Notes: generated from the sequence alone by a model not told the origin. Shown: positions 1 through 5,470, numbered from the stretch's first letter. The stretch: 5,470 nucleotides of DNA from Chloroflexota bacterium (GCA_025449435.1 JANWJO010000047.1:1-5470), one strand, 5' to 3'. Numbers and translations are program-made.

Positions 1-1
1 C

Positions 2-817
2 AGCTACGAAGCGCACCTCGCACGCAGGCGCTACGAAGCGGTCGACCCCGACAACCGGCTTGTGGCGGCGACGCTTGAGCGGGCCTGGGAGGAACAGTTG
101 GCGGCGCTGCGTGCGCTCGATGAGGCTGCAGCCCGATCGGCGCAGGCGCTGCCGCACCCGACCCTGGCGCCGGACCTACGCGAGCAACTGTTGCACATCG
201 CCGAGACCCTCCCTACCCTGTGGCGAGAGGACCACCTCACCAATGAGCATAAGAAGCTGCTGCTTCGCAGCCTGATCGCGCGGGTGATCCTGACCCGTAT
301 CGCGCCCGACCGGGTGGAGGTCAAGATCGTCTGGGTGAGCGGCCATTTCACGGTGGTGCAGGTCACCCCACCCATGCATCGCCAGGCCGATGTGCAGGGA
401 TATGCGGCACTGGTCGCGCGCGTCGAGGCGCTCTGGCAGCAGGGGCACACTGATGCGGCTATTGCGGCCCAGGTGACGCAAGAGGGTTTCTCTGCCGCGC
501 GCGGTCCACGTATCGACGCACAAGCGGTACGAAAGATCCGGCAGCGGCATGGCTGGGAGAGCCACTACCATCGGTATTACCAGGCGGACCGGATCGACGG
601 CTACTGGACCCTCCCCGGCTTAGCCAAAGAGCTGGAGGCCGACCCCGGCTGGCTGTATCGCCAGGTCTACCGCGGAACCACCCCGCCCGCCGACATGCGC
701 CGCATCACACCCGACGGAGGTTATCTCATTCGTGATGATCCGCAGCTGCTCGCTTTGCTCAAAAGCAAGCATGCCACTGTGTCCCGGCACCATGATCGCA
801 CCGAATCCCACCTCTAG
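2..817 (+). CDS. Large serine recombinase, C-terminal part (5' end outside window)
   Basis: The frame is open from the first base and ends at TAG 815-817, giving 271 residues of a protein that begins upstream. The opening stretch YEAHLARRRYEAVDPDNRLV, followed by a charged helix (residues 1-50), is typical of the coiled-coil/zinc-ribbon tail of large serine site-specific recombinases. LLRSLIARVILTRIAPDRVE (about 88-107) and WVSGHFTVVQVTPPMHRQAD (about 111-130) are also typical of this family. Two helix-turn-helix-like segments follow: LWQQGHTDAAIAAQVTQEGF ending in VRKIRQRHGW (about 144-185), and LPGLAKELEADPGWLYRQVY (about 204-223). The family breaks and rejoins DNA through an N-terminal serine that is not in this window, so activity cannot be judged. 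It probably mobilised the element that once held the next, now broken, gene. Family call is from recognition, not a search; the recombinase class is fairly sure, its element is unknown. Confidence 0.8.
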   Translation, partial: SYEAHLARRRYEAVDPDNRLVAATLERAWEEQLAALRALDEAAARSAQALPHPTLAPDLREQLLHIAETLPTLWREDHLTNEHKKLLLRSLIARVILTRIAPDRVEVKIVWVSGHFTVVQVTPPMHRQADVQGYAALVARVEALWQQGHTDAAIAAQVTQEGFSAARGPRIDAQAVRKIRQRHGWESHYHRYYQADRIDGYWTLPGLAKELEADPGWLYRQVYRGTTPPADMRRITPDGGYLIRDDPQLLALLKSKHATVSRHHDRTESHL

Positions 818-865
818 GAGGGTAGTACGATGGACGCGCTAAAAGCGTACCGCTCCGCTCATTGA
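816..865 (+). pseudogene. Ribosome binding site and first codons of a truncated gene downstream of the recombinase
   Basis: AGGAGG at 816-821 overlaps the TAG stop of the recombinase and lies 8 nt before an ATG at 830. This is a strong, translationally coupled start signal. The frame reads MDALKAYRSAH and stops at 863-865. Only about the first five codons (830-845) are likely original, because from 846 the opposite strand reads as a transposase. The simplest reading is that a second gene of the recombinase operon was cut off by insertion of an IS followed by deletion. Its product cannot be recognised from so few residues. Confidence 0.45.
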
Positions 866-965
866 AGCGATGCCGGCAGGCCACGCAGCGGAAGGTCCGA
901 TAGCCCAAGTTCGTCTGCTTCGACTGCTCGTAACTTCGGGACGAATCGCAGTGCGGACAGGGCAT
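846..965 (-). pseudogene. IS6-family-like transposase, N-terminal zinc-ribbon fragment
   Basis: From an ATG at 965 reading leftwards, 40 codons give MPCPHCDSS, then LGYRTFRC, VACRHRFNERSGT. The pattern CPxC, about 20 residues, CxxC, then FNERxGT is the zinc-ribbon start of a group of IS6-type DDE transposases of roughly 230 residues. A good Shine-Dalgarno (GAGGAG on the minus strand, bases 973-978) lies 7 nt before the start. The expected continuation after SGT (PF..., then the DDE domain) is missing. The frame runs on as unrelated sequence to about 759, inside the recombinase gene on the other strand. About 80 percent of the transposase is therefore gone, and no function is possible. Assignment to IS6 rather than another zinc-ribbon transposase group is from memory. 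Confidence 0.65.
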
Positions 966-1028
966 GACTCGTCTCCTCACTTCGGTAATTGCCCGAGCAT
1001 AGCAGGCTCCGTGCCTCCTCGTCGGCTG

Positions 1029-1051
1029 TGCCCTGGAACTTGACGGAACCC
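1029..1051 (-). repeat. Probable outer end (terminal inverted repeat) of the IS6-like element
   Basis: Read on the minus strand, the segment starts GGGTTCCGTCAAGTTCCAGG and lies about 84 nt upstream of the transposase ATG. This is the normal position of the IS end. A GGxTCTGTCAAA-like start fits IS6-type ends. The partner end is absent, so the boundary at 1051 is inferred. The Uma2 stop codon lies only 5 bp outside it. Confidence 0.45.
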
Positions 1052-1056
1052 TCCCC

Positions 1057-1689
1057 TCAGCCTGTTGACACATCCTCTGCCTCGTCGCTTGGCGTCCTGG
1101 CTGGACTGGGAGGCGATGCGGGCACAGTCGTCCGCCTGTAGAAGACCGAAACAGGAAGGTGTGTGTTAATGCTGGCCAACTCCACCTCATCTCCAGTCTC
1201 GTAGCGAGTGTAGGTCCAATCCCGTCCGCCGCGGCGGTAGACCTCCACGGCCTGGTAGTCGCTATTCACCAATGCGTATTCCTCGATGGTCGGACAGGAC
1301 TGGTAATCGCGAAGCTTGCGGCCACGATCGATGCGCTCGGTGTGCGGAGACAGAACCTCGACGACCAAGCGTGGGTACGCTATCTCGTCATCCTCATCGT
1401 TCTCATTATCGCGCTCATCGCAGGTGACCGTAACGTCGGGGTACACCTCAACCGCTGCGGAGAGGCGCACGCGCATGTCCGAGTTATAGGCTCGACAGGG
1501 GCCGCCAGCCACGGCCTCTGCAAGAACGTTATAGGTGTTCCCACCCAGTATGGCGTGCCGCCGCGTGCCGCCGGCCATAAAGTAGATATAGCCATCATAG
1601 TACTCATGCTTGGCGTCTGTGCTGGCCCGCTCCACAGCGTGATACTGCTCGACAGTCATGCGCAGGCTATCAGCGTGCTCTGCAACCAT
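1057..1689 (-). CDS. Uma2-family (DUF820) PD-(D/E)XK nuclease-fold protein
   Basis: The product has 210 residues, slightly longer than the usual roughly 190. Family landmarks appear in order: MTVEQYHAVE (11-20), HEYYDGYIYFMAGGTRRH (28-45), GGPCRAYNSDMRVR (62-75), YPDVTV (83-88), PRLVVEVLSP (106-115), then TERIDRGRKLRDY (117-129) and EEYALVNSD (136-144). D85, E111 and K125 are the likely metal-binding and catalytic positions, so the active site looks complete. Odd points are an acidic run at 91-102 (DERDNENDEDDE) and a Pro/Ser/Asp-rich tail after about residue 185. The start at 1689 is chosen because GGGAGG (1696-1701) lies 6 nt away. An ATG at 1695 is too close to that site, and 1839 adds a non-family extension. 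Uma2 proteins are often found near transposons, and their cellular role is poorly defined. The gene stands alone, facing the recombinase. Confidence 0.88.
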   Translation of the reverse strand: MVAEHADSLRMTVEQYHAVERASTDAKHEYYDGYIYFMAGGTRRHAILGGNTYNVLAEAVAGGPCRAYNSDMRVRLSAAVEVYPDVTVTCDERDNENDEDDEIAYPRLVVEVLSPHTERIDRGRKLRDYQSCPTIEEYALVNSDYQAVEVYRRGGRDWTYTRYETGDEVELASINTHLPVSVFYRRTTVPASPPSPARTPSDEAEDVSTG

Positions 1690-1695
1690 CGTCAT

Positions 1696-1716
1696 CCTCC
1701 CTGTGCCCGTGGGCAC
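1696..1716 (-). promoter_or_regulatory. Uma2 ribosome binding site with an adjoining hairpin
   Basis: On the minus strand, GTGCCC-AC-GGGCAC (1703-1716) forms a 6-bp GC-rich inverted repeat with a 2-nt centre. It ends one base before the GGGAGG Shine-Dalgarno (1696-1701) of the Uma2 gene. In RNA the central pairs would open to give a usable loop. Such a hairpin could modulate ribosome access, or the palindrome could be an operator in DNA. Both roles are inference; only the symmetry and the spacing are seen. Confidence 0.35.
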
Positions 1717-1912
1717 GCCTATGCTGGCCGAAAACTCCATCCGCCCAAGAACTGACTGGCTGAGGCCCCTGGCTCTGCGTATTGGGAGATTCCTTACCCT
1801 CGCATCAGGGCGGTCATGGCTCGTGTGCTGGTTGGTCACTCCAAACGGTGGCCCGTCAGGAACTCTCCAAGAATGTACTGATCATAACACGGGTTACTCC
1901 TCGCGAATTGAA

Positions 1913-1933
1913 CGTGCGCCGCCGTGGCGCACG
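1913..1933. repeat. Perfect 8-bp stem hairpin
   Basis: CGTGCGCC (1913-1920) and GGCGCACG (1926-1933) are perfect complements around a 5-nt loop GCCGT. No T-run follows on either strand, so it is not a classical terminator. It stands in sequence without an assigned gene. It could be a cruciform-forming site or an operator, but no function can be shown. Confidence 0.6.
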
Positions 1934-2015
1934 GTGTCACTGCGCGCCGCGGCGATCGGACAGTAACCGTATCTACAGCCGAACCATGAAGCACCTCCAC
2001 TTCCCCGCCAATTTC

Positions 2016-2037
2016 GGAGGCGCGCAAAAGTGGTGGG
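2016..2037 (+). repeat. 22-bp direct repeat, copy A
   Basis: The segment begins GGAGGCGCGC and ends AAGTGGTGGG. It matches 5309-5330 at 21 of 22 positions; the only difference is A at 2027 versus G at 5320. Upstream, ACAGCCGAA (1975-1983) recurs at 5277-5285, so the shared block is longer but gapped. Within this copy, CCACTT (1998-2003) and AAGTGG (2028-2033) also form an inverted repeat. Both copies could be diverged ends of one mobile-element family. Confidence 0.75.
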
Positions 2038-2158
2038 ATGACCGCTCGCTTCATTTCGCAAATCCAGTCGCTAGACGGAGCCCTGATCCTGCTGAGGCAT
2101 GCACCGGAACGGCGCGAGGCGCACGCGGCGCTACGCACCCGGATGTGCAACCGCAGGG

Positions 2159-2317
2159 GTACTGTCACATTAAGCGCTGTTAGGACATGCGTGCGCCGGC
2201 AATGCTCCCTCTTCGGGCTGTTTTGGCCGGGTTTGGTACCGAAATGGGGCCGAAACTCGGTCGAACTGGGACGACTTTCCCCACTTTCATCATTGGCAAA
2301 AGTTAATGTGACAGTAC
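2159..2317. mobile_element. Small MITE-like element with perfect inverted ends and flanking GTAC
   Basis: TGTCACATTAA (2163-2173) is repeated in perfect inversion as TTAATGTGACA (2303-2313), bounding 151 bp that has no recognisable gene. Ends of the form TGT...ACA are typical of IS3/IS481-type elements. Each end is flanked by GTAC (2159-2162 and 2314-2317), which would be a 4-bp target duplication. Because GTAC is itself a palindrome and the outer bases are GG and CC, the inverted repeat can equally be read as 17 bp from 2157 to 2319. It could be a non-autonomous element, an internally deleted IS, or the two abutting ends of separate copies. It lies directly upstream of the truncated transposase. 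Confidence 0.55.
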
Positions 2318-2340
2318 CCTTTGCCCGTGCTCGTACCCTT

Positions 2341-3391
2341 GCTTGGACCAAACCTGCAACCAGCGGCCAGGCGTTGGGCACGCTCGCCGACCTTGCACGC
2401 TCCAAGCCGGAGTTGGTGGCCGAGAACGCCCTGCTGCGCCAACAACTGATCGTGCTTCGTTGGAGTGTCAAGCGCCCCAAGGTGACGCGGACCGATCGGG
2501 TGCTGATCGTGCTCCTGGCAACAGGGTGCGTGCCTGGCGGCAGGCACTCCTCATCATCAAACCCGACACCATCGTCCGCTGGCACCGAGCGGGGTTCCGG
2601 CTCTTCTGGCGCACCCAGTCCAAGGTTCTGACGCGCACTCGACGGGTGTCGGAAGAGACTATCGCGCTCATTGTAGAGATGGCCGCGCACAATCGCCTCT
2701 GGGGCGCAGAGCGAATCCGCGGCGAGTTGCTCAAACTCGGCATCTGCCTCTCGAAGCGGACAATCCAGAAGTACCTGCGGCGTGCTCGGCCGCAGAGGCC
2801 ACGAGGCCACGAGGCCAGAAGTGGTCCACTTTTCTCCACAATCACGCCCACGCCATCTGGGCGTGTGATTTCGTGACCGTAACCGACCTGTTCTTCCGGC
2901 CCATCTACGCCTTCGTCGAGATCGAGTTGGCCTCACGTCGGGTAGCCCATGTCGGCGTGACGCGGCATCCCACCGATGCCTGGGTCGCCCAACAACTGCG
3001 CGAAGCCACGCCCTTCGATCAGCGCCCCACGTACCTCATCCGTGACAATGATGCGAAGTTCGGCTCGGCGTTTGCCCGTGTGGCGGCTGGAAGCGGCATC
3101 GAAGTATTGCGCACGCCGTACATGGCGCCTCGGGCGAATGCTATCTGTGAGCGATTCCTTGGGAGCCTGCGCCGCGAGTGCCTGGATCACGTGATCATGC
3201 TGAACGAGCGGCACTTGTGGCGACAACTACGCGAATACATCGCGTACTTCAATGGTGCCCGACCCCACCAGGGCATCGAGCAGCGGCTACCAGGTGGTGT
3301 GGCAGCGTGCGTCCCAGCGCCTGGCGCCGGGCACATCGTAGCGCTACCCGTGTTGGGTGGCTTGCATCATGACTACCAACGGGCTGCGTAG
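2341..3391 (+). pseudogene. Integrase-core (IS481/IS3-like) transposase pseudogene with two frameshifts
   Basis: Three successive frames give one protein of about 348 residues, near full length for the family. Part 1 (to about 2520) carries TLADLARSKPELVAENALLR and QQLIVL, the N-terminal helical region. Part 2 (about 2520-2811) has RVRAWRQALL, VRWHRAGFRLFW and AAHNRLWGAERIRGELLKLG. Part 3 (about 2812-3391) has the rve catalytic core: WACDF (D at 2867), RDNDAKFG (D at 3044) and NAICERF (E at 3149), ending in VLGGLHHDYQRAA. All three DDE residues remain. Frames are lost by a one-base deletion near 2518-2525, where VLLA should run straight into RVRAW, and by an 8-bp duplication at 2796-2811. Neither site resembles a programmed slippery sequence, so this is decay. 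No start codon with a ribosome site is visible; the 5' end seems replaced by the inverted-repeat element. Confidence 0.88.
2796..2817 (+). repeat. 8-bp tandem duplication causing the second transposase frameshift
   Basis: AGGCCACG occurs twice in tandem (2796-2803, 2804-2811), followed by a partial third unit AGGCCA (2812-2817). Removing one unit restores the family reading RARPQRPRGQKWSTFL in a single frame. This shows that the extra 8 bp is the lesion, of the kind made by replication slippage. Confidence 0.85.
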
Positions 3392-3584
3392 GCTGTTCGT
3401 GATGCTCCGCTGCCAGATGGATGCGACCTGTAGCCAGCACAGGCAAAGGTTAGGCGTGTACCCGTATGCTGAAGCAACAGCGCGGCGAAGCGTTGGCACG
3501 GACAACAGAGTTGGGCGAGTGGTGCAGCACACACGACGACGTGACCGGCAAGGTATACTCCAGAATCATGCCCTGCTCACTTTC
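3392..3584 (+). other. Region between the transposase pseudogene and the efflux gene
   Basis: There is no gene here. TATACT at 3554-3559 resembles a -10 box, but no good -35 box lies 16-18 bp upstream. GGCAAAGGTTA ending in GTGTACCC (3442-3463) resembles the right end of the small element at 2295-2319 and may mark the right edge of the transposase element. A short inverted pair, CCTGT and ACAGG (3427-3431 and 3439-3443), lies beside it. No Shine-Dalgarno is seen before the efflux gene. Confidence 0.4.
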
Positions 3585-4760
3585 ATGCTGGGGCATTTCA
3601 CTGTCGATATGTATTCCGGCCTGTTGCCGGTGTTCTATCCGCTGCTGATCAGCCGCTTCAGGCTTGACCTGCAGCACGTGGGATTGATCAGCCTCGCCTA
3701 CAGCGGCATGGCCTCCGTCTCGCAGCCGCTCTTCGGCTGGCTCGCCGACCGCTACGGTACCCGCTATATCGGCGCGGCGCTGATCTGGACGGCCGCGACC
3801 TTCGCCACGATCGGGCTGGCGCCGTCCTTCACGGTCATGCTGATCCTGGCCGCCGTCTCCGGACTTGGCTCCGGCATGTATCATCCGCTCGGCGCGCTCA
3901 GTGCCCGCGCCTCTATCCCGGAGCACCAGCGCAATACCGCCATGTCGGTCTATGTGACGGCGGGGACCGTGGGATTCGCGCTCGGCCCCCTGATTGGTGC
4001 CGTAATCTTCTCTCTCTATGGCGTGCATGGCACGCTCGCGATGCTGGCGCCGGGCATCGGCAGTGCCCTCTGGCTGCTAGCCACCGTTCGCGGCGTGCCG
4101 GGCGGCCGACGCATGCCGGCCGCTGTTCATTCGGCCGCCGCGCAACCCATACCGCTACTGCCGCTGCTCGCGGTGATCGGCGTGATGATGTCCCGCAGCT
4201 GGACGGTCATTACCTTCGAAGCCTTCATCCCGAGCTGGTACAAATCGCTCGGCTACGCGCCAACCTTCTATGGCCCTCTGGCGACGACAGTCGTCCTGGC
4301 GAGCGCCGCGGGCACGATCGGGTCAGGGCGGCTTGCCGACCACTTCGGACGCAGGGCCGTGATCACCGGCACGCTGTGCCTGAGTATTCCCTGTATCCTG
4401 CTCTTCGCACAATTCACCGGGCCCAGTGCATTCCTGAGCGGCGCGGCGCTTGGCCTGTTGGCGGCCTCCACTGGCCCCCTGACCCTGGTCATGGCCCAGG
4501 ATCTGATGGTTGGGCGCGCAGGCCTGGCAAGCGGCCTGCTGTTGGGGCTCGGCTTCGTCACCGGCGCCATCGGCGTACCGATCACCGGCACAATTGCCGA
4601 TGCATTCGGCATGCCGGCGGCCTTCCGCCTGCAGGTGCTGATCGTGGTGCTCACCATTGCGATCACGCCGCTGCTGCCGAGCGAGGCCATGCTGCGCGCG
4701 CGTCACGCCATGCGCAGTGCGGCACGGGCGGACGCCGCGGCCGGCGTCGCCGGGGATTGA
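3585..4760 (+). CDS. Major facilitator superfamily permease, fosmidomycin-resistance (Fsr)-like
   Basis: From ATG 3585 the product has 391 residues, close to the roughly 400 of the Fsr group, and about 11-12 hydrophobic helices alternate with short charged loops. The family motif A, GWLADRYGTR (51-60), follows the second helix and is echoed in the second half by GRLADHFGRR (248-257). The N-terminus LGHFTVDMYSGLLPVFYPLL and the late segment MAQDLMVGRAGLASGLLLGL (303-322) resemble E. coli Fsr, an inner-membrane proton-driven drug exporter. Export of a small molecule is therefore likely, but the substrate is unknown. The open frame continues far upstream without an obvious start. At 3585 there is no ribosome site and helix 1 lacks a few expected residues (NHALLTF precedes it in frame). 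The native start may have been lost to the upstream IS, or it may be non-ATG. The gene is otherwise intact, with strongly GC-biased third positions, and is not in an operon. Confidence 0.85.
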   Translation: MLGHFTVDMYSGLLPVFYPLLISRFRLDLQHVGLISLAYSGMASVSQPLFGWLADRYGTRYIGAALIWTAATFATIGLAPSFTVMLILAAVSGLGSGMYHPLGALSARASIPEHQRNTAMSVYVTAGTVGFALGPLIGAVIFSLYGVHGTLAMLAPGIGSALWLLATVRGVPGGRRMPAAVHSAAAQPIPLLPLLAVIGVMMSRSWTVITFEAFIPSWYKSLGYAPTFYGPLATTVVLASAAGTIGSGRLADHFGRRAVITGTLCLSIPCILLFAQFTGPSAFLSGAALGLLAASTGPLTLVMAQDLMVGRAGLASGLLLGLGFVTGAIGVPITGTIADAFGMPAAFRLQVLIVVLTIAITPLLPSEAMLRARHAMRSAARADAAAGVAGD

Positions 4761-5470
4761 CCTTGCGTTTTAACCATGAGCAAGTCGGCCACCGAACCAT
4801 GCAGTTCGGGGAGTTTGCGTGCCGTGCTGTGGTTAGTAGCTCGCGCACTCTTCCTCGGCGGCGGATTGCGGGGGTTGGTGCCGATTGTCGGCCTTTTGGA
4901 CAGGCGGACGCGGGACGTGCTGTGGGATCTCGCGCAGGAGAGCGCGGGTCGCTTCAGCGGCGCCACCGGCACAGGGAGTCTCGACGGACAGAGTGACTTC
5001 AACACGGGCCAATTTGCGTTCGCGCTGCTTGGCACTCTTGGCGCGCCCAGGACTGTTAGGCTCCGCCTGGTTGACGGTGCCGCCACCGTTGCACGCGCCT
5101 GCTTTCCCGTTGAGCCTTTCGATACGTATTGTCCTGGCCGAGCGCGGAAGGCGCGCCCAACCCAGATAAAAGTCTGGTGCACAGTGTGTGCCATTCCCGC
5201 TACAGTGGCGCCAGCGTCCGGCGAGGTACCGCGCTTGTTGTGCGTGGCTCCGAAATTGATCACCCTCAGTCGTGGCACAGCCGAATCAACCACTTACCCA
5301 GGTTCTCGGGAGGCGCGCAGAAGTGGTGGGCTACGCTGCAGCGGCGAGCAGTGGCGTGGGAGCCTCGGGCTGCCAATGTAGCGACACGCCCGCCACCGCA
5401 CCCGATAGTCGGGGACCTAGTCTTGGCGCGCCCTCAGATACTCGCCGAACGTGACCAGCGACGAGCCTGG
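4761..5470. other. 710-bp region with no confidently assignable gene
   Basis: Long open frames overlap here on both strands: plus 4776-5381, plus 4885-5169, minus 4703-5293, and a minus frame that stops at about 4839. None has a ribosome site, domain or codon bias that picks it out. The plus frame beginning MSKSATEPCSSGSLR starts 16 bp after the permease stop but lacks a Shine-Dalgarno. A further plus frame is open from 5114 to the window end. It reads through copy B of the repeat as HLPRFSGGAQKWWATLQRRA and could be part of a gene continuing outside. The segment may be a decayed element end. Confidence 0.5.
5309..5330 (+). repeat. 22-bp direct repeat, copy B
   Basis: This copy matches 2016-2037 at 21 of 22 positions in the same orientation and is preceded by the shared ACAGCCGAA (5277-5285). 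CCACTT (5290-5295) and AAGTGG (5321-5326) again form an inverted pair around the repeat, as in copy A. On the minus strand the flank contains loosely repeated GGTTGATTCGG and GGTGATCAATTTCGG motifs (about 5253-5294). These recall the multiple end repeats of IS21-type elements; that link is a guess. Confidence 0.75.

Larger units (their letters stand above)
1690..2156. other. 467-bp region without a convincing gene
   Basis: Several frames are open here on both strands, but none has recognisable domains. The left part is presumably the Uma2 upstream region. Visible structure is the hairpin at 1913-1933 and copy A of the 22-bp repeat at 2016-2037. One frame deserves mention: an ATG at 2038, just after GGTGGG, reads MTARFISQIQSLDGALILLR and continues with plausible codon use until the inverted-repeat element at about 2157. 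It could be the stub of a gene interrupted there, but there is no homology I can name (confidence about 0.2). Confidence 0.5.

Noticed and set aside
31..571. Minus-strand open frames under the recombinase (31-450 and 176-571)
   Set aside because: They are antisense to a clearly recognised recombinase, rich in Arg/Ser/Cys, and have no domain.
1159..1755. Plus-strand open frame of 198 codons antisense to the Uma2 gene
   Set aside because: The Uma2 motifs and ribosome site on the minus strand explain the region; this is its mirror frame.
1690..1839. N-terminal extension of the Uma2 protein to an ATG at 1839
   Set aside because: The added 50 residues do not resemble the family, and the internal start at 1689 has a good ribosome site.
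1045..1867. GGAACCCTCC (1045-1054) and GGAACTCTCC (1858-1867) as repeats flanking Uma2
   Set aside because: Only 9 of 10 bases match and the flanks are not alike; this is within chance for the window.
2510..2530. Programmed -1 frameshift in the transposase
   Set aside because: The shift is in the -1 direction, but there is no A/T-rich slippery heptamer or following stem, and a second, duplication-caused frame break lies downstream.
1836..2936. Minus-strand open frame of 366 codons
   Set aside because: It crosses the small element and antisense to the transposase pseudogene, and its residues are the mirror of the transposase. Length alone is not evidence in GC-rich DNA.
3427..3443. Inverted pair CCTGT/ACAGG as a transposase terminator
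   Set aside because: The 5-bp stem with a 7-nt loop is weak and there is no T-run after it.
3450..4028. Minus-strand open frame of 192 codons opposite the permease
   Set aside because: It is a Glu/Arg/Gly-rich mirror of the transmembrane helices, a usual shadow of a membrane protein gene.

Overview
The window is GC-rich bacterial accessory DNA: worn mobile-element pieces around two ordinary intact genes. No rRNA, tRNA, CRISPR array or phage module is visible. Taxonomy cannot be fixed from it. High GC, a Uma2-family nuclease and an integrase-core transposase of a type I associate from memory with Chloroflexota suggest a Chloroflexota-like or other high-GC environmental bacterium. This is a weak inference, because most of the evidence is on mobile DNA.

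Layout, left to right. (1) 2-817, plus strand: the C-terminal 271 residues of a large serine recombinase whose N-terminal catalytic half lies outside the window. Its stop codon overlaps a strong Shine-Dalgarno for a following gene (ATG at 830), which is cut off after about five codons. (2) 846-1051, minus strand: the first 40 codons, leader and probable outer end of an IS6-type transposase with an N-terminal zinc ribbon, truncated where it meets that broken gene. (3) 1057-1689, minus strand: an apparently complete Uma2-family PD-(D/E)XK protein whose stop lies 5 bp from the presumed IS end. (4) 1690-2156: no convincing gene, one perfect hairpin and copy A of a 22-bp repeat. (5) 2159-2317: a small MITE-like element with perfect inverted ends and flanking GTAC. 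(6) 2341-3391, plus strand: an integrase-core (IS481/IS3-like) transposase pseudogene broken by two frameshifts, one plainly due to an 8-bp tandem duplication. (7) 3585-4760, plus strand: an intact Fsr-like major facilitator permease with an uncertain N-terminus. (8) 4761-5470: no confidently assignable gene; it holds copy B of the 22-bp repeat and a frame open to the window end.

The genes do not form an operon or pathway. The picture is repeated insertion, deletion and decay, with a cargo efflux gene (fosmidomycin-resistance-like) and a Uma2 nuclease surviving between the remnants. I found no convincing evidence for a new biological system. The observations most worth checking are the MITE-like element, the 22-bp repeat pair bracketing about 3.3 kb that includes the efflux gene, and the deletion junction next to the recombinase.
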